A program made the translations under genes and the position numbers. The notes beneath the pieces are model-generated. The model did no database searches and had not been told where the DNA came from. It saw nothing but the letters and a program-made list of their open reading frames with translations. From NCBI GenBank assembly GCA_035581425.1, contig DATJVP010000063.1, positions 1 to 32,508 of the forward strand: a stretch of 32,508 nt of DNA, in the 5' to 3' direction. This DNA is from DASZHJ01 sp035581425 (GTDB lineage: Bacteria; Pseudomonadota; Alphaproteobacteria; ATCC43930; CGMCC-115725). This document shows positions 7,838 to 15,834 of the stretch, piece by piece; positions within the stretch are counted from its first letter, which is position 1, and every line of letters begins with the position of its first letter.

Positions 7838-8791
7838 CTAGCGCCGGTAGGGCACGCCCGGGAGCACGCAGAGCATCTCGAAAAGCAGGCCCGCCCCCAG
7901 GAGTGCGGTATTCCCCGAGGTGTCGTAAGGTGGCGCCACCTCCACGAGATCGCAGCCGACGATGTCGAGACCGCGGCAGCCGCGGATGATCTCGATGCCC
8001 TGCGAGCCGGTGAGGCCGGCGGGCTCCGGTGTGCCGGTGCCGGGCGCGACCGAGGGGTCGAGCCCGTCGATGTCGAAGGTGAGATAGACCGGGCCCCTGC
8101 CAAGCTGCTCACGCACCTCCGCCATCAACGGCGCGAGCGAGCGGTACCAGCATTCCTCCGCTTGTACTACGCGAAAGCCTTGCTGGCGCGGCCAATCGAA
8201 ATCCTCCGCCGCGTAGCCGGTGCCACGCAGTCCGATCTGCACCACGCGCCGGCAGTCGAGCAGGCCCTCCTCGACCGCGCGGCGAAAGGGCGTGCCATGC
8301 GCGACAGGCTCCCCGAACATGTGCTCGTTGATGTCGGCATGCGCATCGACGTGCACCATGCCCACGGGCCCGTGTTTCGCCGCGATCGCGCGCAATATCG
8401 GCAGCGCAATCGTGTGGTCGCCGCCGAGCGTCAGCGGCCTGCAGCCGGTCGCGACTACCTTCTGGTAGAACTCGGTGATGATGCGGATACTGTCCGAGAG
8501 GTTATAGGGATTGATCGGGACGTCGCCGATGTCTGCGACCGCGAGCGCGTCGAAGGGTGCCGCACGCGTTCCCATGTTGTAGGGCCGGAGGTGGGCGGAT
8601 TCTGCCCGGATCTGCCGGGGCCCGAAGCGCGCGCCGGCGCGGTTCGAGGTGCCGATGTCGAAGGGTACGCCGATGAAACAGGCGTCGAGCCCGTCGGCGC
8701 TCGTGTGCGCAGGAAGGCGCATCATCGTCGCGGGTCCGCCGAAACGCGGCATCACGTTGCCGCCGAGGGGTTGCGCGAGGTCCTTTGCCAT
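7838..8791 (-). CDS. Agmatinase-type ureohydrolase
   Basis: A 317-residue arginase/agmatinase-fold enzyme. All six manganese ligands are present: H126 (GGDH), D149, H151 and D153 (DAHAD), and D240 and D242 (DIDGLDP). The loop AHGTPFRRA, with its conserved His-Gly, follows the second motif. Such enzymes hydrolyse a guanidino group to urea plus an amine. Agmatine, guanidinobutyrate and guanidinopropionate are the usual substrates of this branch, and they cannot be separated here. Its length and motif spacing are normal. It is the first gene of a minus-strand set and is divergent from the second Rieske gene across 115 bases; 146 bases separate it from the Cache gene. The divergent gap holds an inverted repeat (GCGGCC 8811-8816, GGCCGC 8823-8828) but no convincing promoter. 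Confidence 0.9.
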   Translation of the reverse strand: MAKDLAQPLGGNVMPRFGGPATMMRLPAHTSADGLDACFIGVPFDIGTSNRAGARFGPRQIRAESAHLRPYNMGTRAAPFDALAVADIGDVPINPYNLSDSIRIITEFYQKVVATGCRPLTLGGDHTIALPILRAIAAKHGPVGMVHVDAHADINEHMFGEPVAHGTPFRRAVEEGLLDCRRVVQIGLRGTGYAAEDFDWPRQQGFRVVQAEECWYRSLAPLMAEVREQLGRGPVYLTFDIDGLDPSVAPGTGTPEPAGLTGSQGIEIIRGCRGLDIVGCDLVEVAPPYDTSGNTALLGAGLLFEMLCVLPGVPYRR

Positions 8792-8906
8792 TGAGTCGCT
8801 CCCTGGGCCTGCGGCCTAGAGCGGCCGCGGAACTTGTGCGATCCTAGCGCGCCCGCTCCGAGATTGCCTCAGGGGAATCCCGGTTGCGGGCGAGGGGAGA
8901 CGATGC

Positions 8907-10076
8907 ATGGAGAGAGCCTCGTTTGAGGGTTTGCTGGGTCTGGAGGCGGCCGAGCGCCTGCGCCGGCCGATCGAGACCGCGCGCCCCCTCCCGGGCGCGG
9001 CCTATGCGAGCGAGGCCTATTTCCGCCTCGAGCTCGAGCGCGTCCTGCGCCGGCGCTGGACCGGCATCGCCTTCGCTCATCAGGTTCCGAGCCCCGGCGA
9101 CGCGATCCCTGTCATCGCCGCCGGCCTTCCCGCCATCGTGCTGCGTGACCGCGAGGGCGAAATCCGGGTCTTCCACAATGTCTGTCGCCATCGCGGCTCG
9201 GTCGTCCTCACGGAGCCCGCGCGCGGACGGCCGACCCTGCGCTGCCCCTATCACGGCTGGGCTTATGGGCTCGACGGCGGGTTGGTGGCGGCACCCCTCT
9301 TCGAGGGGAAGCGCAAGGGCTTCCCGGCGAGCCTCGAGCGCGCCGGCTGCGGCCTCGCGCCGATCCGCTCGGGCATCGCCCTCGACACCGTGTTCGTGAA
9401 CGTCTCCGGCGATGCTCCCCCGCTGGAGAGCGCGATTGCGCCCTTCACCGAGCTCACTGCGCCCTATGCCATGGAGCGCTTCCAGCTCGCGCATCACGAG
9501 GGCGGCGAGATATCTGCGAATTGGAAACTCGCGGTCGAGGCGGCGGTCGAGAACTACCACGAGGAGTTCGTGCACCAGAACCTGCCCGCGCGGATCGACG
9601 CGAGCGGTGCCCGCACCTTCTCGGACTGTTTCGAGGGCGAGGTCTTCGGCTTCACCTTCGCGGGCGAGACGGCCCTACGCTCTCCGACGCCGTTGGTGCC
9701 TTTTCGCACGAACGCGACGGAGGGCGCGCGCACCGACCACCTCTGTTTCCTGTTCCCGAACACGCAGCTCAGCCTTTTCGGCAGCCTCGCCGTGCGGACG
9801 CTCTGGACGCCCATCGCCGTGGACCGCACGCATTGGCAGACCTCCTGGTATCTCGTCGATAGCTCCGCGACCGACGATGCGCATGCCGAGGCCCGCACCG
9901 AGATGATCCGCTACTGGCGGCAGCTCCGCGAGGAGGACAAGCGCGTTCTGACATTGATGCAGCAGGGCCGGCAGTCGCCTGTTGCCGACGATCTCCGCCT
10001 CTCTCCGTTCTGGGAAGGCTCGATCCTGCATTTTCATCGCAAGCTCGTGGACGCCATGACGGCGGATGCGGGCTGA
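8907..10076 (+). CDS. Second Rieske non-heme iron oxygenase alpha subunit
   Basis: 389 residues. The Rieske cluster ligands are C93, H95, C113 and H116 (CRHRG, CPYHGW). The catalytic iron ligands are H218 and H223, in the NWK...ENYHEEFVH region, with D344 in REEDKRVL as the likely third ligand. The bridging position is Glu (E215), as in the first Rieske protein of this window and in quaternary-ammonium oxygenases. The two proteins are clearly paralogous but not near-identical. The ATG at 8907 follows GAGGGGAG at a good distance; another ATG at 8903 is out of frame. The SDR gene begins 6 bases downstream, suggesting one transcript with the molybdenum hydroxylase genes. No ferredoxin-reductase component is encoded nearby. 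N-demethylation is the preferred inference; hydroxylation of another small substrate remains possible. Confidence 0.88.
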   Translation: MERASFEGLLGLEAAERLRRPIETARPLPGAAYASEAYFRLELERVLRRRWTGIAFAHQVPSPGDAIPVIAAGLPAIVLRDREGEIRVFHNVCRHRGSVVLTEPARGRPTLRCPYHGWAYGLDGGLVAAPLFEGKRKGFPASLERAGCGLAPIRSGIALDTVFVNVSGDAPPLESAIAPFTELTAPYAMERFQLAHHEGGEISANWKLAVEAAVENYHEEFVHQNLPARIDASGARTFSDCFEGEVFGFTFAGETALRSPTPLVPFRTNATEGARTDHLCFLFPNTQLSLFGSLAVRTLWTPIAVDRTHWQTSWYLVDSSATDDAHAEARTEMIRYWRQLREEDKRVLTLMQQGRQSPVADDLRLSPFWEGSILHFHRKLVDAMTADAG

Positions 10077-10082
10077 CGGGCG

Positions 10083-10952
10083 ATGCGGATCGCCGTCACC
10101 GGAGGCCGCGGCCGGCTCGGCAAATATGTCGTGCGGGAACTCAAAGGCGCCCACCAGGTGCTTGTGCTCGACCGCAGTCCGCCCGGATTCGACGAGGAAG
10201 GGGCGGCGGTCGACGTGCTCGACGGCGAGGCTCTCGCGACGGCGCTCGCGGGCGAGGAGGTCGTGGTCCATCTCGCCGCGATCGACCGCTCGGTCGCGCG
10301 CTCGCCGGAAGAGGTTATCGAGACCAACGTGCGTGGCACCTGGAATGTCTTTCACGCCGCGCAGAGCAAGGGTGTGCGCCGTGTGATCCTCTGCTCCAGT
10401 AGCTCCGCGCTCGGCCTCGATGACACCAATCCGGGGATGCCGCCGCTCTACCTGCCGATCGACGAGGGCCATCCAACGCGCCCCACTGCGACCTATGGCC
10501 TGAGCAAGCTCATCGGAGAGCAGATCGCGGCCTCCTTCGCCCGCGCCGGTGAGATCGAAGTGCTGATTCTGCGCCCCGTCTACGTGGCGTTTCCCGAGAT
10601 GCTCCCATTCCTGTTGGGGAAGCCGGGCGGCGATCCCGAACGCGAGGCGGAGCCTCGGCCTTGGCTTCGCGCCTATGTCGCGCCCGAAGATGCGGCGCGG
10701 GCATTCCGGCTCGCGGCCGAGCGCGGTTACGCCGGCATCGAGACCTTCCACATCGCCGCTGCCGACACCTTCATCGAGGAGCCGACGCTCGACTATATCC
10801 GCGGGCTCTATGGCGCGCTCCCGCCGGTGCACAAGCCCGAGCTCTACGGGGCGGAGCCGAGAGCGAGCGCATGGGACATCGAGCACGCCCGTCGTGCGCT
10901 CGGCTGGCGGCCGAGCACGAGCTGGGAGGAGCTGCGCAAAGGTACCGCCTGA
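10083..10952 (+). CDS. NAD-dependent epimerase/dehydratase family (extended SDR) protein
   Basis: 289 residues with the extended short-chain dehydrogenase layout. The Rossmann motif is at the very start (AVTGGRGRLGKYV, T-G-G-x-G-x-x-G). An acidic residue ends strand two (LDRS) and DVLDGEAL ends strand three, followed by VVHLAAIDRS. The catalytic YxxxK pair is in TYGLSKLIGEQ and a conserved Ser cluster (CSSSSALG) precedes it. Family members act as NAD(P)-dependent dehydrogenases, epimerases or dehydratases on sugar and related substrates; uronate dehydrogenase-like activity is one possibility. It is 6 bases after the second Rieske gene and 70 bases before the molybdenum hydroxylase genes. The substrate cannot be named. 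Confidence 0.82.
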   Translation: MRIAVTGGRGRLGKYVVRELKGAHQVLVLDRSPPGFDEEGAAVDVLDGEALATALAGEEVVVHLAAIDRSVARSPEEVIETNVRGTWNVFHAAQSKGVRRVILCSSSSALGLDDTNPGMPPLYLPIDEGHPTRPTATYGLSKLIGEQIAASFARAGEIEVLILRPVYVAFPEMLPFLLGKPGGDPEREAEPRPWLRAYVAPEDAARAFRLAAERGYAGIETFHIAAADTFIEEPTLDYIRGLYGALPPVHKPELYGAEPRASAWDIEHARRALGWRPSTSWEELRKGTA

Positions 10953-11022
10953 GCAGCCCGATCGCTTGCTTGGGCGCGCCGGTATGATATCCCTCTCTGA
11001 GAACGATAACGCGGGGACAGCG

Positions 11023-13404
11023 ATGGCGGCGCAGGAGAGCGTCGGCGAGCGCGAGGATCGCTCGGCGGCGGGCGTGGGCGCGAGAGTTCGGCGCAAGGAA
11101 GACGACCGCTACCTCCGCGGCAAGGGCGAGTTCATCGGCGACATCCGCTTTCCCCGGATGCAGGAGCTCTGCTTTCTGCGCAGCCCCGTCGCGCATGCGC
11201 GCATCCGCTCGATCGTGAAACCCAAGGGTGCCGAAGCCGTCGTCTTCACCGCGGCCGATCTCATGGGCGTCAAGCCGATCGTCGCGAATTCGCGCCTGCC
11301 GGGATTCAAGTCTTCGGAGCAGCCGGTCCTCGCCTTCGAGAAGGTTCGCTATGTCGGCGAGCCCGTCGCAGTCTGCATCGCAGCGACGCGAGCGGCCGCC
11401 GAAGATCTCGCCGCCGCGGTCGAGGTCGAGTTCGAGGAGCTACCGGCGATCTCGGACATGCTTGCGGCGCGGCGGCCGGGGGCGGCGTTGCTGCACGAGG
11501 AATGGGGCGACAACGTCTTTCTCGAGACCGTCGTCGACGCAGATCTCGAGGCGATCCGCCGCAGCGCGCCGGTGACGGTGCGGCGAACCTTTCGCACCTC
11601 GCGGCAATGCATGTCGCCGATCGAAGGCCGCGGCTGCGTTGCGCTCTGGGATCGGCGGCTCGAGCAGATGTTGCTCTACACCTCGACGCAGATACCGCAC
11701 ATCGTGCGCACGGGCCTCAGTGGCTGCCTCGGCCTCGATGAGGGGCAGGTGAGGGTGGTGGCGCCGGATGTCGGCGGCGGCTTCGGCTACAAGGGAATTC
11801 TGCTCGTCGAGGAGGTCTGCGCGGCCTTTCTCGCGCGGAAGCTGGGGCGGCCCATGCGCTGGCTGGAGGACCGGCGCGAGCAGCTCACGGCGAACGCCAA
11901 CTGCCGCGAGCACTATTACGAGGTCTCCGCCTATGCCGACCGCGACGGGCGCCTGATCGCGCTCGAAGCGGAGGCGACGGTCGATGCCGGCGCCTATTCC
12001 GCCTATCCCTTCTCCGCTTGTCTCGAGGCGGCGCAGGTCGCGAGCATCCTGCCAGGTCCCTACAAATTCGATGCTTATCGCTGCCGCACCTGGTCTGCCG
12101 CCACCAACAAGCCGCCGATCCTGCCCTATCGCGGCGTCGCGCGCTGCGGCGTCTGCTTCGCGATGGAATTGATCATGGATGCCATCGCGCGCGAGGTCGG
12201 ACGCGAGCCTTACGAGGTGCGGCTGCGCAATCTCATTCCCGCGAAGGCGATGCCCTTCGACAACATCACCAATAAGCACTTCGACAGCGGTGACTATCCC
12301 GAATGCCTGCTGCGGGCGGTGAAGGCGATCGACCTTCCGGCGCTGCGCGAGCGCCAGAAGCGCGGCGAGGCCGACGGCACACGCATCGGCGTCGGCTTCT
12401 CGATCTTCTGCGAGCAGGCCGCGCACGGCACTTCCGTCTATGCGGGTTGGGGCATCCCGATGGTGCCGGGATTCGAGCAGGCAGAGGCGCGCCTAACGCC
12501 CGACGGCGGGCTTGAGCTCCGCGTCGGCATCCAATCGCACGGGCAGGGGCTCGAGACGACCCTCGCCCAGGTCGCGCACAGCGAGCTCGGCATCGCGCTC
12601 GAGCGCATCAAGGTCGTGCACGGCGACACCGCGATCACGCCCTACTCGACCGGCACTTGGGGCTCGCGCTGCATGGTGATGGCGGGCGGTGCCGTCGCCT
12701 CCGCCTGCCGCGAGCTCGCGGTGCGCATCGCCGGGATCGGCGCGCATCTCCTGCAAGTGGCGCCGGACCAGGTGAAGGTGCGCGACGGGAAGGTGATCGG
12801 GCCCGGCGGCTCCGTCGACATCGCGGAGATCGGCGCCACCTGGTATCTCCGCCCGCAGGACTTGCCGGACAACGTGGCGCCCGGCGGGCTCGACGTGACC
12901 GCGGGCTATAAGCCGCAGCGCGACAGCGGCACGTTTAGCTACGCGGCGCACGCCGCGGTTGTCTCGGTCGATGTCGAGCTCGGCGCGGTGCGGATACTCG
13001 ACTACGTCGTGGTCGAGGACGGCGGTGTCCTCATTAATCCCATGATCGTCGATGGGCAGGTCTATGGCGGCACTGCGCAGGGGATCGGAACCGCACTCTA
13101 CGAGGAAATGAGCTACAGCGAGGAAGGCCAGCCCTTGGCCTCGACGCTCGCGGATTACGTCCTGCCGGGTGCGACCGAAGTGCCGCCGATCCGCATCGAG
13201 CACATGGAGACGCCCTCGCCCTACACGACCTTCGGACAGAAGGGTCTCGGCGAAGGCGGCGCCATCGGCCCGCCCGCGGCAATCGCCAACGCCGTCAATG
13301 ATGCCTTGCACCCGCTCGGAGTCGAGCTGACGGAGTTGCCGATCACGCCGCGGCGCATCGTCGCCGCCGTGGCTGCGGCAAAGCGGGGGCGGAGCGAAGG
13401 ATGA
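11023..13404 (+). CDS. Xanthine dehydrogenase-family molybdopterin-binding (large) subunit
   Basis: The catalytic subunit of a three-part molybdenum hydroxylase, 793 residues from ATG 11023. An in-frame ATG at 10984 is possible, but its bases overlap a TATGAT element. Family features include VGARVRRKEDDRYLRGKGEFIGD at the start, RYVGEPVAVCIA, the cofactor loop PDVGGGFGYKG, and GQGLETTLAQVAHSELGI. The catalytic Glu is in FGQKGLGEGGAIG near the C-terminus. The active-site loop reads PYRGVARCGV, resembling the AYRGAGR type (form II/aldehyde oxidase-like) rather than the CO-dehydrogenase AYxCSFR loop, so CO oxidation is unlikely. Such enzymes hydroxylate aldehydes, purines or N-heterocycles using water. 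It ends in an ATGA overlap with the FAD subunit. The substrate is unknown. Confidence 0.9.
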   Translation: MAAQESVGEREDRSAAGVGARVRRKEDDRYLRGKGEFIGDIRFPRMQELCFLRSPVAHARIRSIVKPKGAEAVVFTAADLMGVKPIVANSRLPGFKSSEQPVLAFEKVRYVGEPVAVCIAATRAAAEDLAAAVEVEFEELPAISDMLAARRPGAALLHEEWGDNVFLETVVDADLEAIRRSAPVTVRRTFRTSRQCMSPIEGRGCVALWDRRLEQMLLYTSTQIPHIVRTGLSGCLGLDEGQVRVVAPDVGGGFGYKGILLVEEVCAAFLARKLGRPMRWLEDRREQLTANANCREHYYEVSAYADRDGRLIALEAEATVDAGAYSAYPFSACLEAAQVASILPGPYKFDAYRCRTWSAATNKPPILPYRGVARCGVCFAMELIMDAIAREVGREPYEVRLRNLIPAKAMPFDNITNKHFDSGDYPECLLRAVKAIDLPALRERQKRGEADGTRIGVGFSIFCEQAAHGTSVYAGWGIPMVPGFEQAEARLTPDGGLELRVGIQSHGQGLETTLAQVAHSELGIALERIKVVHGDTAITPYSTGTWGSRCMVMAGGAVASACRELAVRIAGIGAHLLQVAPDQVKVRDGKVIGPGGSVDIAEIGATWYLRPQDLPDNVAPGGLDVTAGYKPQRDSGTFSYAAHAAVVSVDVELGAVRILDYVVVEDGGVLINPMIVDGQVYGGTAQGIGTALYEEMSYSEEGQPLASTLADYVLPGATEVPPIRIEHMETPSPYTTFGQKGLGEGGAIGPPAAIANAVNDALHPLGVELTELPITPRRIVAAVAAAKRGRSEG

Positions 13405-14189
13405 AGCCTTACGCCTTCGACTATGCCCGGGCCACTGACGTCGCCGAGGCGGCAGAGCTGCTCGCGGCGGGTGGCGGCGAGGCGCGCCTCCTCGCGGGCG
13501 GCCAGTCTCTGGGTCCGATGTTGAATTTCCGTTTGGTCCGGCCGGGCCTGCTGGTGTCGATCGCGCATCTGCGGGAGTTGAGGGCCGCACAGGAAACGCC
13601 GGATGCCGTGATGATTGGCGCCTGCGTGACGCATGCGGAGATCGCGGATGGACGGGTGCCCGACATCGGCGGCGGCGTGCTCCGCGGTATCGCCGAGGGC
13701 ATCGCCTATCGCGCCGTGCGCAATCGCGGCACCATCGGCGGCAGTCTCTGCCACGCCGATCCCTCCGCGGACTGGCTCTGCACGCTGACCGCGCTCGGGG
13801 CGTCCGTGCATACGCAGAGTACCGGCGGCGCGCGTGCGATACCGCTATCGGCCTTCGTGCCGGCGGCCTTCCGCACCGTGCTCGAGCCCGGTGAGATCGT
13901 AACCGCCGTCAGCATCCCGCGCCTCTCATTGGGGGCGCGCTGGGGTTATTTCAAGGCGATGCGCAAGCCCGGCGAGTTTGCCTACGCGATGGCGGCAGTG
14001 CTGGACGATCCCGGGCGCGGCGTCAAACGCGCGGTGATCGGCGCCGTCGGCGGCGCGCCCGTCGTGCTCGAAGGGGAGAGCGCCACGCCCGAGGCGGTCG
14101 AGGCGGCGCTCTCGGGAAGCGGCCTCGACGACCTCGAGCGCCGCATGCAGAAGGTCGCGTTGACGCGCGCGCTCGCGAAGGCCGCATGA
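13401..14189 (+). CDS. Xanthine dehydrogenase-family FAD-binding (medium) subunit
   Basis: 262 residues, slightly shorter than the usual ~270-290. The FAD-binding signatures are LLAGGQSLGPMLNFRL near residues 30-45 and RNRGTIGGSLCHADPSADW near residues 105-125. The C-terminal CO-dehydrogenase flavoprotein domain is recognised by WGYFKAMRKPGEFA and AVIGAVGGAPVVL. This subunit accepts electrons from the 2Fe-2S clusters and passes them to NAD or another acceptor. The start ATG overlaps the stop of the large subunit and its own stop overlaps the start of the iron-sulfur subunit (both ATGA), indicating translational coupling of the complex. Confidence 0.92.
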   Translation: MKPYAFDYARATDVAEAAELLAAGGGEARLLAGGQSLGPMLNFRLVRPGLLVSIAHLRELRAAQETPDAVMIGACVTHAEIADGRVPDIGGGVLRGIAEGIAYRAVRNRGTIGGSLCHADPSADWLCTLTALGASVHTQSTGGARAIPLSAFVPAAFRTVLEPGEIVTAVSIPRLSLGARWGYFKAMRKPGEFAYAMAAVLDDPGRGVKRAVIGAVGGAPVVLEGESATPEAVEAALSGSGLDDLERRMQKVALTRALAKAA

Positions 14190-15331
14190 CCCGCGTCGCC
14201 TTCAGCGTCAACGGCTCCCCCGTCGAGGCCGAGGTCGAGCCGCGCCTCCATCTCGCGGATTTCCTGCGCGAGGAGCTGTCGCTCACGGGAACGCATATCG
14301 GCTGCGAGCACGGCATCTGCGGCGCCTGTACGCTCCTCATCGACGGCGAGCCCGCACGCTCCTGCATTGCCTTCGCTGCGGATTGCATGGGCCGCGAGGT
14401 CCGGAGCATCGAGGGGCTCGAGGACGATATCGTGACCGCGGCGCTCCGCGAGGCTTTTTCCGCCGAGCATGCGCTGCAGTGCGGCTACTGCACGCCGGGG
14501 ATGCTGGTGACCGCGCGCGACATCGTGCTGCGCTTGCCCCAAGCCGACGATGCGCGTGTCCGGCTCGAACTCGCGGGCAACCTCTGCCGCTGTACCGGCT
14601 ATGTCGGCATCGTCCGTGCGATCCGCCGCGTGCTCGACAACAGGCCCGCGACGTTCCCGTCGGAACGCGCGGCGCTCCCGGCGAGTCTCGCGCTCTCCGC
14701 GGCCCCAACAGTCCCGACGGCGCCAAAGCCGGAGGTCGTGCCCGCCGCGGCCGGTCAGTCGCCCAATCTGCTGCGGCAGACGATCCGCATCGGCCTTCCC
14801 AGCGAGACGGTCTGGCGCGCTGTGCAGGATCCCGCCTTCGTCGCGGGATGCGTGCCGGGAGCGCGGCTGCTCTCCGTTGAGAATGGACGCATCAAGGGCG
14901 AGATGCTCGCGGCGCTCGGCCCTATCCGCACGCGCTTCGTGGGCGAGGCGACCCTCACCTACGACGCTGCCGAGCGATCCGGAAAGATCGTCGGTGAGGG
15001 ACGCGACGGCTCCAGCGGCACGCGACTTTCCGCGGAGGCGAGCTTTCGCGTGATCGGCGACGGCGCGGCGGCGAGCCTGATCGAATTCGGCGTCAGCTAC
15101 GCGCTCCGCGGCCCGCTCGCGCAATTCGGACGCGGGCCGGTGGTGCAGGTTTTCGCGAGGGAGATCGCGGAGGCCGTCGGACGGAACCTCGAGGCGCGGC
15201 TGCGCGGCGAGGCAGTTCCGGTCGCAGAGCGCCTCGGCACGGGACGCCTCGCGCTCGGCGTGGCCCTCCATTGGCTGAGAGGGCTCGGCGCGCGTATCCT
15301 GAGTGCCTTCACGGGACGTGGGAGAAGCTGA
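14186..15331 (+). CDS. Xanthine dehydrogenase-family 2Fe-2S subunit fused to CoxG domain
   Basis: 381 residues in two parts. Residues 1-155 are the small iron-sulfur subunit, with all eight cysteines: C40, C45, C48 and C60 for the plant-type cluster, and C99, C102, C134 and C136 for the second cluster (QCGYCTPGM, NLCRCTGY). Free-standing small subunits are about 155-170 residues long. After an Ala/Pro-rich linker (about 155-185), residues 190-345 form a CoxG/SRPBCC-type domain: RQTIRIGLPSETVWRAVQDP, VAGCVPGARLLS, RFVGEATLTYD and LIEFGVSYALRGPLAQFGR. CoxG is linked to membrane anchoring of CO dehydrogenase in Oligotropha, so this fusion may tether the hydroxylase to the membrane. A hydrophobic-plus-basic C-terminal stretch would fit that. 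The GFA gene follows with a TGATG overlap. Confidence 0.9.
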   Translation: MTRVAFSVNGSPVEAEVEPRLHLADFLREELSLTGTHIGCEHGICGACTLLIDGEPARSCIAFAADCMGREVRSIEGLEDDIVTAALREAFSAEHALQCGYCTPGMLVTARDIVLRLPQADDARVRLELAGNLCRCTGYVGIVRAIRRVLDNRPATFPSERAALPASLALSAAPTVPTAPKPEVVPAAAGQSPNLLRQTIRIGLPSETVWRAVQDPAFVAGCVPGARLLSVENGRIKGEMLAALGPIRTRFVGEATLTYDAAERSGKIVGEGRDGSSGTRLSAEASFRVIGDGAAASLIEFGVSYALRGPLAQFGRGPVVQVFAREIAEAVGRNLEARLRGEAVPVAERLGTGRLALGVALHWLRGLGARILSAFTGRGRS

Positions 15332-15825
15332 TGAGCGGCGCCTCGACGCAATTCCCCATCACCGGCGGCTGCCAATGCGGTGCCGTCCGCTACGCGCTCC
15401 GAGCGCCACCGGAGCGGGTGCATGTCTGCCACTGCCGCATGTGCCAGAAAGCCGTCGGCGGGCCGTTTGCCGCGCTGGCACCGGTCCGCCGCGAGAGCTT
15501 CGCCTGGACGCGCGGCGAGCCCGCCGTCTTCATGAGTTCCTCCCTCGCCCAACGCTTTTTCTGCCGCGACTGCGGAACGCCACTGGGCTTCGCTTATCTC
15601 GAATCGCCCACGACCTCCGTCACCATCGGCAGCCTCGACCGGCCGCAGGAGGTCGTCCCGACCTTCAACTGCGGGATGGAGAGTCGGCTCGACTGGCTCG
15701 ACATGCTCGGCGCGATCTCTGCCGACCGCACCGAGGGTATCGTTCCGGCCGAGCGGCTGGCGCGCGTGGTGAACCATCAGCATCCCGATCATGAGACGCC
15801 GCCGGATTGGCGTCCGCGGGGCTAG
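15331..15825 (+). CDS. GFA/CENP-V family zinc protein
   Basis: 164 residues from ATG 15331, whose A is the last base of the upstream stop; an upstream in-frame ATG at 15271 is rejected because it lies inside the previous gene. Zinc-type cysteines are C14 and C16 (GGCQCGAVRY), C33, C35 and C38 (CHCRMC), and C78 and C81 (FCRDCG), the family pattern. The name derives from glutathione-dependent formaldehyde-activating enzyme, but most members are of unproven function. In a region full of likely formaldehyde-releasing demethylases, a role in formaldehyde or thiol-adduct handling is attractive but not demonstrated. It is translationally coupled to the hydroxylase subunit and is followed after 9 bases by the DMGDH-like gene. 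Confidence 0.87.
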   Translation: MSGASTQFPITGGCQCGAVRYALRAPPERVHVCHCRMCQKAVGGPFAALAPVRRESFAWTRGEPAVFMSSSLAQRFFCRDCGTPLGFAYLESPTTSVTIGSLDRPQEVVPTFNCGMESRLDWLDMLGAISADRTEGIVPAERLARVVNHQHPDHETPPDWRPRG

Positions 15826-15834
15826 GCCGTTCCA

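Noticed and set aside
10966..10988. TTGCTT and TATGAT upstream of the molybdenum subunit as a promoter
   Set aside because: The spacing is only 11 bases, too short for sigma-70, and no -35-like hexamer is found 16-18 bases from TATGAT. The genes may be read from upstream.
11023..15331. Carbon monoxide dehydrogenase (coxLMS plus coxG)
   Set aside because: The large subunit lacks the AYxCSFR loop needed for CO oxidation and has a form II-like loop, so only the general molybdenum hydroxylase family is called.
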